This document shows, piece after piece, positions 1 to 7,554 of a stretch of DNA of 13,539 bases. The notes below the pieces were generated by a model that made no database searches, was not told the origin of the DNA, and saw nothing but the letters and a program-made list of their open reading frames with translations. The DNA lies in NCBI GenBank assembly GCA_937895315.1, contig CALAWM010000020.1, positions 1 through 13,539 on the forward strand, given 5' to 3'. Source of the stretch: an uncultured Caryophanales bacterium (GTDB lineage Bacteria; Bacillota_I; Bacilli_A; RFN20; CAG-826). A program made the position numbers and the translations under genes. Position 1 is the first letter of the stretch; every line of letters starts with the position of its first letter.

Positions 1-333
1 GCGAACATTCTCCAAGAAATCTTAACGATCAAGAGTGATGACCGGGTTGGCCGGAAACGGACTTATGAAGCAATTGTTAAAGGTTACGACTTACCAACAC
101 CTGGAATTCCGGAAGCCTTCAAAGTGTTAACCCGTGAATTACAAGGGTTAGCGATTGACGTCGAACTACGGACGGATGACGGCGAAATTCTTGACTTAGA
201 CAAACTTGCCAAAGAGCAAGATAGCGATATTCGTCGCTCACGGCGGAGTGCATCAATGCGTGATGAAGAAGTTGCCTTCGACCAAGAAGAAACAAGTGTA
301 ATTTACACAACAGAAAAAGGAGGGGACGAATAA
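1..333 (+). CDS. rpoB: RNA polymerase beta subunit, C-terminal 110 residues (partial)
   Basis: This is the 3' end of the gene for the beta subunit of core RNA polymerase; the 5' part lies outside the window. Reading from base 1 gives 110 residues ending at TAA. They contain the C-terminal signature of the family: [13 protein letters not shown], then TYEAIVKG, then [10 protein letters not shown] and [11 protein letters not shown]. In the known structure this part of beta packs against the N-terminal part of beta'. After that block comes an acidic and basic tail (about 55 residues, ending KGGDE) that is longer than the minimal family end and typical of Gram-positive beta subunits. Only 2 bases separate the stop from the rpoC start, and the rpoC ribosome binding site lies inside the last rpoB codons, so the two are co-transcribed and probably translationally coupled. 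The identification is secure. Confidence 0.96.
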   Translation, partial: ANILQEILTIKSDDRVGRKRTYEAIVKGYDLPTPGIPEAFKVLTRELQGLAIDVELRTDDGEILDLDKLAKEQDSDIRRSRRSASMRDEEVAFDQEETSVIYTTEKGGDE

Positions 334-335
334 TT

Positions 336-3300
336 ATGGCGAAAAAACAACCATTTAATATTAACACCTTAGCAAGCGTCAAAATTGGCCTTGCTTCCCC
401 AGACCGGATTAGAGAATGGTCCAATGGTGAAATTTTAAAACCGGAAACCGTTAACTACCGGAGTCAAAAACCTGAACTCGATGGCTTATTCTGTGAAAGA
501 ATCTTTGGACCTAGCAAAGATTATGAATGTCATTGCGGTAAGTATCGTAAAATTCGTCACCGCGGCACCGTTTGTGAAAAGTGCGGCGTCGAAGTTATGT
601 CAAAATATGTCCGTCGTGAACGGATGGGTCATATTGAACTTGCGAGCCCATGTACCCATATTTGGTACTTAAAAGGCACCCCTGCGCGGATTGCAACCTT
701 ACTTGATATTCCGGCGAAACAATTAGAAGAAATCGTCTACTTTATTAGCCATATCGTCACCGATCCCGGCGATAGTAGCGTTCTCTATTACAAACAATTT
801 ATCGATGAAACAACGGGCCGTGCCGTCTTTGGTGAAGCGATTAAAGAAATCCAAAGTCGGATTGAAGAAGGAAGTTTCGAACACGCCAAAGGTAGTGAAT
901 TACTCGAACGCCTTGAAGCGACCCAAACCTTTGACTTCTTTGCCACCTCCCGGTATATTTCCAAACATACTGGGGCAAAATTTGGCGAAGGGGCCGAAGT
1001 CATTAAACAACTTTTAAAACAAGTTGATTTACAAAAAGAATTTGATGCCGTTAGTGAAGAACTTAAAACCATCAGTCTTAATAAAGAAAAGAAACTTTTA
1101 AAACGTTTAGAAGTTATCGATGCTTTCCTTAAAAGCGGAAATCGTCCGGAATGGATGATTCTTGATGTCATTCCCGTAATTCCACCGGATTTACGGCCAA
1201 TGTTACAACTTGATGGCGGTCGTTATGCGACAAGTGATATTAACGATTTATATCGGCGGGTCATTAGTCGGAACAACCGTTATAAAGCCTTAGTGCAAAT
1301 GAATGCCCCGAAAGTCATTTTAATGAACGGTCAACGGATGCTGCAAGAAGCGGTTGATAGTTTGATTGATAATGGCCGGAGAGGTAAACCATACACTGGC
1401 GCCAACAAACGTCCACTTAAATCATTAAGTTCCAGTTTAAAGGGCAAACAAGGCCGGTTCCGGCAAAACTTACTTGGTAAACGGGTCGACTATAGTGGTC
1501 GGAGCGTTATCGCAGTTGGTCCCGAATTAAAGATGTATGAATGACCATTTATCGCTGCCGAACTTATTGCTCGCGATTTAAACATTAAAAACCATAGCCA
1601 AGCCGATAAAGTTATTGACCGGCAAGAAGAAGTGGTCTTCGATATTATTGAAGAAATCATCGCTGATCACCCAGTCTTACTTAACCGGGCGCCAACCTTA
1701 CACCGGTTAGGGATTCAAGCGTTCCAACCAGTGCTTGTCAGTGGTCGCGCCATCCGTTTACACCCGCTCGTTTGTACCGGCTTTAACGCCGACTTCGATG
1801 GTGACCAAATGGCGGTTCACGTCCCACTAAGTAAAGCCGCGCAAGAAGAAGCCCTGAACTTAATGCTTGCTAGCAAAAACATTCTTGGACCAAAAGACGG
1901 TAAACCAATTGCCGCCCCATCCCAAGACATGGTTATTGGTAACTACTTCTTAACGGTTGAAAAAACCAAAGAAGATTTCTTAAAAAGAGCTGATGAAAGT
2001 GAAGCCTTAGGCGACACCATCGGCGCCGAACAATTCCGGCACTTCGCGGAAACAGAAGGAAAAGTATTCGCCTCTTTAGACGAAATGCTTGTCGCTTACC
2101 AAACCAATAAAGTCCACTTACATAACCGGATTGCCCTCCGCGGTAATGCATTTAACAAAGCATTTACCCCGGAAATGCAAAAGTCTTACTTAATTACAAC
2201 GGTCGGGAAAGCGATCTTTAATACGATTTTCCCAAGTGACTTCCCATATATTAATGAATATGCGAAAGATTCATTACAAATGAATAAGTTAGAATACTTT
2301 GCGCCTGCTGGTACTAATATTCGTGAACACATTAAAAATACGCCAATCCGTCGCCCCATTAACCAAGAATTCCTTGGCTTAATCATTAATGAAGTATTTA
2401 CCCGTTATGGCACGGTGAAAACAAGTGCAATTCTTGATAAGATTAAAGACCTTGGTTTCAAATATTCCACCAAAGCTGGTCTTACCGTTAGTCTTGCCGA
2501 CATTACGCCAATTGAAGGTAAAGAACACTTAATCACCCTTGGGGAAGAAGAAGTTCGGAAGATTAATAAAGCGGCACTTCGTGGGCTCTATAGTGAAAAA
2601 GAACGCTATTCTGCCGTAATTAACGTCTGGAAAGGCGTTAAAGATGACGTTGAAGCCAAACTTAAAGAACAATTCCCACAAGATAAAAGAAACCCACTCT
2701 ACATCATGTTTGATAGTGGCGCCAGAGGTAAAACGACCAACTTCTTACAACTTAAAGGTTTAAGAGGCTTAATGGCTTCACCACGTGGTGGGGAAATTGA
2801 AATTCCAATTAAATCAAACTTCCGTGAAGGGATTAGCGTTAGCGAATTCTTCATCGCCAGTCACGGTTCCCGTAAAGGTGGAGCCGATACCGCGATTAAA
2901 ACCGCTGACTCTGGTTACTTAACACGGCGGTTAGTCGACGTTGCCCAAAACGTTATCGTTACCGAAGTTGACTGTGGTAGTGACCACGGCTTCGTCGTTA
3001 GCGAAATCCGTGTCCGCGAAAAAGACACCCCAGCCGTCCCACTTAGTGATCGGATTCGTGGTCGTTACACCGTAAAAGACATCATTCACCCCGAAACTGG
3101 TGAAGTAATGATTGAAGCTAACACCCTCATTAATGAAGATGCCGCCCTTTATATTGAAAAAGCCGGCGTTACCGAAGTTGAAATTCGTTCCTTATTCGGT
3201 TGTGAAGCAAAATCAGGAATTTGTGCCCACTGTTACGGAATTAACCTTGCCACCGGTGAACAAGTTAAAGTTGGGGAAGCCGTCGGTATCATGGCCGCGC

Positions 3301-4160
3301 AATCAATTGGTGAACCAGGTACGCAATTAACGATGAGAACCTTCCACAGTGGTGGGGTTGCCCAAGTTGAAGACGTTACCCAAGGGTTACCACGGGTTCA
3401 AGAGTTATTTGAAAGTCGTGATCCAAAAGGTAAAGCCAAAATTAGCGAAATCGCTGGTAAAGTTACGGAAATTACCCAACAAGACCGGCGTTATACTATT
3501 ACCGTTGAAGGCGGAAACGACGAAGTACGGCAATATGTTACGGAATATGGTCAACAATTACGGGTTAAAGTTGGCGATGACATCCTGAATGGTGATCGCT
3601 TAACGGAAGGGGCAATTCACCCTCGTGAATTACTCGCCGTCAGTAACGTAACCGCCGTTCAAAACTATATCCTTAACGAAGTTCAAAAAGTTTATCGGAT
3701 TAGTGCCTCGGTCCGGATTAGTGACAAACACTTAGAAATTATCATTAACCAAATGTTAAATCGGGTGTACATCATTGATAGCGGTGATACCGTCTTATTA
3801 CCAGGCTCGAGAGTAACAACCCAACAATTTACCAATGCCAATAAAGAAGCCTTAATTAGCGGTAAACGGCCTGCGGTTGCCACCCCATTAATCCTTGGTA
3901 TTAAAACAAGTGCTTTAGCAAGTGATTCCTTCTTAAGCGCGGCAAGTTTCCAAGAAACAACAAGAATCTTAACTGATGCCACGATTAAAGGTAAACTTGA
4001 TCCATTACATGGCTTAAAAGAAAACGTCATCACCGGACGCTTAATCCCGGCTGGTCGCGGAATCTTAAGTGCTGATGAACAAGAAGCAATCTTAGATGGC
4101 TTCAGCGTTGCCGACACCCTTGATAAAATCAAGCGAAGTTACGACAACAGTAGCCAATAA
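336..4160 (+). CDS. rpoC: RNA polymerase beta' subunit, interrupted by an in-frame TGA at codon 403
   Basis: This encodes the catalytic beta' subunit of RNA polymerase: 1,274 codons before TAA, close to the roughly 1,200 of Bacillus. The start ATG follows AAAAAGGAGGGG, which overlaps the end of rpoB. Visible landmarks in order are the N-terminal zinc finger (Cys65, Cys67, Cys80, Cys83), [10 protein letters not shown], the Mg-binding NADFDGD (Asp486, 488, 490), the bridge helix around [23 protein letters not shown] (about 843-865), a second zinc site (VDCGS, then [11 protein letters not shown]), [18 protein letters not shown], and the C-terminal [18 protein letters not shown]. The frame is open throughout except for TGA at 1542-1544. 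There the normal block of Cys-Gly-Leu-Pro plus about nine more residues before Pro-Phe is absent, so MYE is followed directly by TGA and PFIAAEL. The downstream half has no credible start or ribosome binding site of its own. A working cell needs this protein whole, so this is a real deletion, an unusual decoding event, or a sequencing/assembly error. A terminator follows. Confidence 0.93.
1542..1544 (+). other. In-frame TGA with loss of about 12 conserved codons in rpoC
   Basis: The codons around this site read MYE, TGA, PFIAAEL. In Bacillus and E. coli the same place reads MYQ or LHQ, then Cys-Gly-Leu-Pro and nine more residues, then Pro-Phe. Thirteen residues are therefore replaced by one TGA codon, while both flanks stay aligned and in the same frame. 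A single 36-base deletion running from inside the Cys codon (TG kept) to the last base of the following Lys/Arg codon (A kept) would produce exactly this TGA. Every other tryptophan in the window (40 by my count) uses TGG, so routine TGA-to-Trp decoding has no other support here. Confidence 0.85.
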
Positions 4161-4179
4161 GATCGTTTAAAAAATTAAA

Positions 4180-4211
4180 AAGAAGAGTGACTTTCACCGG
4201 TCACTCTTTTT
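4180..4211 (+). terminator. Intrinsic terminator after rpoC
   Basis: A perfect 9-bp stem, AAGAGTGAC (4183-4191) with GTCACTCTT (4200-4208), closes an 8-base loop, and the descending arm runs into five T residues. A G-T wobble and further A-T pairs can extend the stem. It lies 20 bases past the rpoC stop and should end the rpoBC transcript, separating it from the protease genes. Confidence 0.88.
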
Positions 4212-4267
4212 AGTAACCGGTTTCATGAGTTAAATATCTTCAAAATATATACCGTGTTATAGTACAC

Positions 4268-4282
4268 TGTGATATAATCACA
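4268..4282 (+). promoter_or_regulatory. Promoter with extended -10 overlapped by a perfect palindrome, upstream of protease 1
   Basis: TATAAT at 4273-4278 is preceded by TGA, giving an extended -10 (TGATATAAT). No good -35 is visible at 17 bases, which is typical of extended -10 promoters. The same bases lie within a perfect inverted repeat, TGTGAT-ATA-ATCACA. A regulator bound there would cover the -10 element. The repeat resembles TGTGA/TCACA half-sites of the CRP/FNR superfamily but with 5 rather than 6 bases between them; any regulator is inferred. The predicted RNA start is near 4285, about 24 bases before the ATG. Confidence 0.65.
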
Positions 4283-4308
4283 ACGATTATAAAAGGAAAC
4301 GTAATTAT

Positions 4309-5907
4309 ATGAAAAACAAACATAAAAAACTATTATTCGTCCCTTTGTTCCTCTTATTAGTTGCGGGCTGTACCCCTCCGGCGGTCTCAGATACCCCACC
4401 TATTGCGGAATCAAGTGACACCAGTGTCGTCCCCGAAAGTTCAAGTGTTGAAGAATCCATTAGTAAAACTGGACCCGGATACGAAGGTACCGAAAACTAT
4501 GCGCTTGCGACTACCCCAAACCCGAGCAACCGAGAATTAGATCACGCCATCGATATGACGGCCTTAACTTCAGTTGGTGAACAAAAGGTTTTAGTGGTGC
4601 CTGTTGTCTTTACTGACACAACCGAGAAAGCCACGCCTGAAGTCCACACAATGATTAACAAAGTGTTCTTTGGCCAAACTGAAGAAACCGGTTGGGAATC
4701 AGTAGCGAGTTTTTACCATAAATCAAGTTTTGGTAAATTAACATTAGGTGGAGAAGTACTTCCATACTTTAATGCCCCATATTCCACCGTTGAATTTGGC
4801 GCACTAGAAGTTAGTCCAACCCAACAAATTGGACCCGGAAACTACTGGGATCAAACCCACCATTTAATTGAAGACATTTATGAAACAATGGACGCTGCCA
4901 AATTAAAAGAATATGACCAAGATAGTGATGGCCACGTTGATGCCTTCTGGATGGTTTATATTGCCGATATTAAAGCCTTAGGAACCGGGAATGACCCATT
5001 CTGGGCTTATAAATTCTACTGGAACCGCGTCGCCGATGTGGAAAAACCAACCCCAAACGTCTATGCTTGGGCAAGTTATAAGTTCGCGCTTGAAGGTAGT
5101 GACTTCTCAGCCGAATTACCAGACGCCCACACCTTTATTCACGAAACTGGTCACGTCTTAAGTCTTCCGGATTATTACGATTATGATGGCAAAACCGCCC
5201 CTGCTGGTGGAATTGACATGATGGACCATAACATTATTGACCATAACATTTATAGTAAATATCGCTTAAATTGGGCGACCCCATACTATGTCACTGGTCA
5301 TAGTGAAATTACCTTAAAACCATCACAATCTTCCGGCGAATTCATCCTTATTAAAGATGGTTGGAATGGTCACGTCTATGACGAATACTTAATTATTGAA
5401 TACTATACCCCAACTGGATTAAATAAAAGAGATTCAGGAATTCTTGGTTACTTAACAAATTCAAGTTCACAAAGTAGTCGCGGATTCACCGTGCCTGGTG
5501 TTCGGATGTACCACGTTGACTCACGCTTAATTACCAAAACATTCTCTGAAACCGAACCGCATGACTTAGTGTCCACCGTTTGGAGCGATGAAATTACGTA
5601 TGATGAATATAGTTACACGGCAATTGGACCAAGTAACACGACTTCTAGAAGTACAAGTGAAACCGAAAAATTACTCCACCTCATTAACGCCCAAGGCAAA
5701 CGGAGTGTCACCGGCAACTGGCTTAAAGAACGAACAAATGCTTTTGATGAAGCACTCTTCCAACCAGGAGCAAAAATTGACGCCACCAACTGGGCGAGAT
5801 ACTTACAATTTAGTGAATTATTCAATGATGGAACCCCAGTCGGTTATAGCATCTCGATCGGCGAAATGAACGCTGAAGGGGTCAAAATTAGTATTACAAA
5901 ATATTAA
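4309..5907 (+). CDS. M6-type (immune inhibitor A-like) zinc metalloprotease lipoprotein 1
   Basis: This is a 532-residue predicted secreted lipoprotein protease. The N-terminus has Lys/His charges, a hydrophobic stretch and the lipobox LVAGC with Cys21 as the lipidated residue, so the mature protein should sit on the outer face of the membrane. A Ser/Thr/Pro/Glu-rich spacer (about 22-55) follows. The catalytic part carries GEQKVLVVPVVF, GWESVASFYHKSSFG, an Asp-rich loop DQDSDGHVD (203-211) that resembles a calcium-binding EF-hand loop, and the zinc site HETGH (His278, Glu279, His282) continuing to LSLPDYYD. Downstream are GGIDMMDHNIIDH, the block DEYLIIEYYTPTGLN and VRMYHVDSR, the last typical of M6 peptidases. 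The substrate is unknown; bulk digestion of extracellular protein is the simplest inference. The gene has its own promoter and terminator, a ribosome binding site AAAAGGAAA, and a C-ending codon preference like rpoC and fusA. It is most similar to protease 3 (7555-9033). Confidence 0.9.
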   Translation: MKNKHKKLLFVPLFLLLVAGCTPPAVSDTPPIAESSDTSVVPESSSVEESISKTGPGYEGTENYALATTPNPSNRELDHAIDMTALTSVGEQKVLVVPVVFTDTTEKATPEVHTMINKVFFGQTEETGWESVASFYHKSSFGKLTLGGEVLPYFNAPYSTVEFGALEVSPTQQIGPGNYWDQTHHLIEDIYETMDAAKLKEYDQDSDGHVDAFWMVYIADIKALGTGNDPFWAYKFYWNRVADVEKPTPNVYAWASYKFALEGSDFSAELPDAHTFIHETGHVLSLPDYYDYDGKTAPAGGIDMMDHNIIDHNIYSKYRLNWATPYYVTGHSEITLKPSQSSGEFILIKDGWNGHVYDEYLIIEYYTPTGLNKRDSGILGYLTNSSSQSSRGFTVPGVRMYHVDSRLITKTFSETEPHDLVSTVWSDEITYDEYSYTAIGPSNTTSRSTSETEKLLHLINAQGKRSVTGNWLKERTNAFDEALFQPGAKIDATNWARYLQFSELFNDGTPVGYSISIGEMNAEGVKISITKY

Positions 5908-5923
5908 TTATTATTAATTACTT

Positions 5924-5954
5924 AAAAGCCGTCTCGACGAAAGACGGCTTTTTT
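5924..5954 (+). terminator. Intrinsic terminator after protease 1
   Basis: A perfect 11-bp stem, AAAAGCCGTCT (5924-5934) with AGACGGCTTTT (5942-5952), encloses a 7-base loop and ends in six T residues (5949-5954). It starts 16 bases after the protease 1 stop, so protease 1 is transcribed as a single-gene unit. Confidence 0.93.
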
Positions 5955-5991
5955 CTTTAGAAAGTAAAAGCGAATCGAGGCGAAAAATGCA

Positions 5992-6030
5992 GCCCTATTC
6001 CTTGTAAAAACGCCCTATATCAAGTAAAAT
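5992..6030 (+). promoter_or_regulatory. Promoter of the protease 2-3 unit, lying on two direct repeats
   Basis: TTGTAA (6002-6007), a 17-base spacer and TAAAAT (6025-6030) form a plausible sigma-A promoter (4 of 6 and 5 of 6 consensus bases). The predicted RNA start is about 6037, while the coding start is 6039, so the message would be leaderless or nearly so; no Shine-Dalgarno sequence lies upstream. Two imperfect 18-base direct repeats, each starting GCCCTAT and ending GTAAAA (5992-6009 and 6012-6029, 14 of 18 identical, 20-base period), contain the -35 and -10 respectively. Confidence 0.6.
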
Positions 6031-6038
6031 TAAGTACA

Positions 6039-7553
6039 ATGAAAACAAATCGGAAAGTAACTTTATTTATTGCGACCTTACTATTAATCGCTAGTTGTAG
6101 TAAAGATGTTTCCTTTAGGCCTTATTCGGGTAGTATTAAAGACGAAGATTCATATGTTCTTGAAGATCATGGCACGTATTATAAACCTGCCGGATATAGC
6201 ATAAATTACATTGATGTTTTAAAGTCCGACCCAACCCCAAGTTCAAAGGTCATTCCGTTACGAAGTACGGGGGAACAAAAGTTATTAGTGTTACCGGTTA
6301 CCTTCCCGGATTACCCACTTAATAATTTAGACGGGAAAGACGGGGAAATTGCTCACATTAATTTAGAAAACGCCTTTTTTGGTGAGAATAATCAAACTTC
6401 TTGGCGTTCCGTCAGCGGCTTTTATGATGAATCAAGTTACGGAAAACTAAAAATAACCGGAGAGGTCGCGCCGTGGTATACATTACCAAGTGGCTATACA
6501 ATCCCGGAAATTCGTGAAAGGATTCGTAACACGAGCGATAAACTTAATGAAACGGCCCGGATTGCTAATTTGGCGCTGGTCGAATACCATAAAAATAATC
6601 CCGGGAAACTTAAAGAATTTGATACCGACAATGACGGCATCATTGATGGGATTTATGTTGTTTATGCAAGTCCTCAAGAAACAAAAGAAAACAATAATAT
6701 CTTCTGGGCTTTTGCGAGTAATATGAATCGGCTTGAAAGTCAAATTCCCGTGCAGGCCAATGCCTATTCTTGGAGCAGTTATCATTATTTAGAAGTTGAT
6801 CAATTTGCCAAACCGAATGCCCATACTTATATTCATGAAGTTGGCCATATTTTAGGATTAACGGATTATTACAACACCAATTATAGTGATCCTTATTCCC
6901 CGCTTGGGGGTTTTGATATGATGGATTACACGCTTGGTGACCATACCGGACTATCAAAAATGCTCTTAAATTGGACAAGACCATATATTGTTGAAGAAAC
7001 ATCAACCATTCAATTACATTCTTTTAGTGAAAGCGGACAATTAATTCTTTTAAAGAATAACTGGAGCGGGAGTGCGACTGATGAATATTTATTATTAGAA
7101 TATTACACCCCCACCGCTTTAAATGAATTAGATAGTACATTTAACGCCCCCTTTAAACTCCCGAAGGCAAGTGGAGTTAAAATCTATCACGTTGATGCCC
7201 GCACGGTTTATGAAATAAAAGACGGACCGATAAGCCGTTATGAATACACCAATGACCATCTTATTCCTTTATCATGGCCAATGGCTTTAGCCCACTCTAA
7301 TAGCAGCGGGGCGTACAATAATGCCCCCAAACGTGACTATAAACTATATTCTCTCCTTGAACCAAAGGAAAGCACGAATATTAATGGTGACTTTAAACTC
7401 GCAAATAGTAATTCACTTTTTAAAAAAGGTGATGATTTTGCGATTAATAACTTTAAAGAATTTATCTTTAATGATGGCACATTATTTAATTATAAAGTGT
7501 TGGTTGAAGATGTAAATCGCCAGTATGCGACAATAAAAGTAGAGGTAGTCTAA
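6039..7553 (+). CDS. M6-type zinc metalloprotease lipoprotein 2 (divergent paralogue)
   Basis: This is a 504-residue predicted lipoprotein of the same M6-like family. The start is fixed by the signal peptide, since MKTNRKVTLFIATLLLIASC is a complete lipoprotein signal with Cys20 as the lipid anchor. No ribosome binding site is visible, which fits a leaderless message. Family landmarks are GEQKLLVLPVTF, SWRSVSGFYDESSYG, the calcium-type loop DTDNDGIID (195-203), the zinc site HEVGH (His266, Glu267, His270) with LGLTDYY, GGFDMMDYTLGDH, DEYLLLEYYTPTALN and VKIYHVDAR. It is the most divergent of the three: it carries an extra insertion around IREEIRERIRN-like sequence near 150-175, and lacks the WDQTH block shared by the other two. 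Base composition is more AT-rich, and it holds the only two in-frame AGG codons I found in the window. The stop lies one base before the protease 3 start, so the two are coupled. Substrate unknown. Confidence 0.88.
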   Translation: MKTNRKVTLFIATLLLIASCSKDVSFRPYSGSIKDEDSYVLEDHGTYYKPAGYSINYIDVLKSDPTPSSKVIPLRSTGEQKLLVLPVTFPDYPLNNLDGKDGEIAHINLENAFFGENNQTSWRSVSGFYDESSYGKLKITGEVAPWYTLPSGYTIPEIRERIRNTSDKLNETARIANLALVEYHKNNPGKLKEFDTDNDGIIDGIYVVYASPQETKENNNIFWAFASNMNRLESQIPVQANAYSWSSYHYLEVDQFAKPNAHTYIHEVGHILGLTDYYNTNYSDPYSPLGGFDMMDYTLGDHTGLSKMLLNWTRPYIVEETSTIQLHSFSESGQLILLKNNWSGSATDEYLLLEYYTPTALNELDSTFNAPFKLPKASGVKIYHVDARTVYEIKDGPISRYEYTNDHLIPLSWPMALAHSNSSGAYNNAPKRDYKLYSLLEPKESTNINGDFKLANSNSLFKKGDDFAINNFKEFIFNDGTLFNYKVLVEDVNRQYATIKVEVV

Positions 7554-7554
7554 A

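Noticed and set aside
788..1171. Minus-strand open frame inside rpoC, and similar ones inside fusA, rpoC and the proteases
   Set aside because: They are antisense shadows of strongly conserved genes, with no ribosome binding site, promoter or recognisable protein features.
1542..1544. Selenocysteine at the position of the conserved Cys
   Set aside because: The TGA lines up with the Cys of the CGLP block, which is tempting, but the next 12 residues are missing and I see no stem-loop just downstream resembling a SECIS element. A deletion junction explains it better.
2871..2891. Bridge helix RKGGADT instead of the E. coli RKGLADT
   Set aside because: Glycine at this position also occurs in Thermus beta', from memory, so it is within known variation and not a sign of altered function.
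1632..4160. Separate downstream gene for a split beta' subunit starting at GTG 1632
   Set aside because: There is no ribosome binding site ahead of the GTG, it falls in the middle of a conserved helix region, and the 12 missing residues would still be unexplained. A disrupted single rpoC is the simpler reading.
4161..6038. Mobile-element boundaries around the protease array
   Set aside because: I looked for terminal inverted repeats, target duplications, integrase or transposase remnants at the rpoC-protease and protease-rpsL junctions and saw none.
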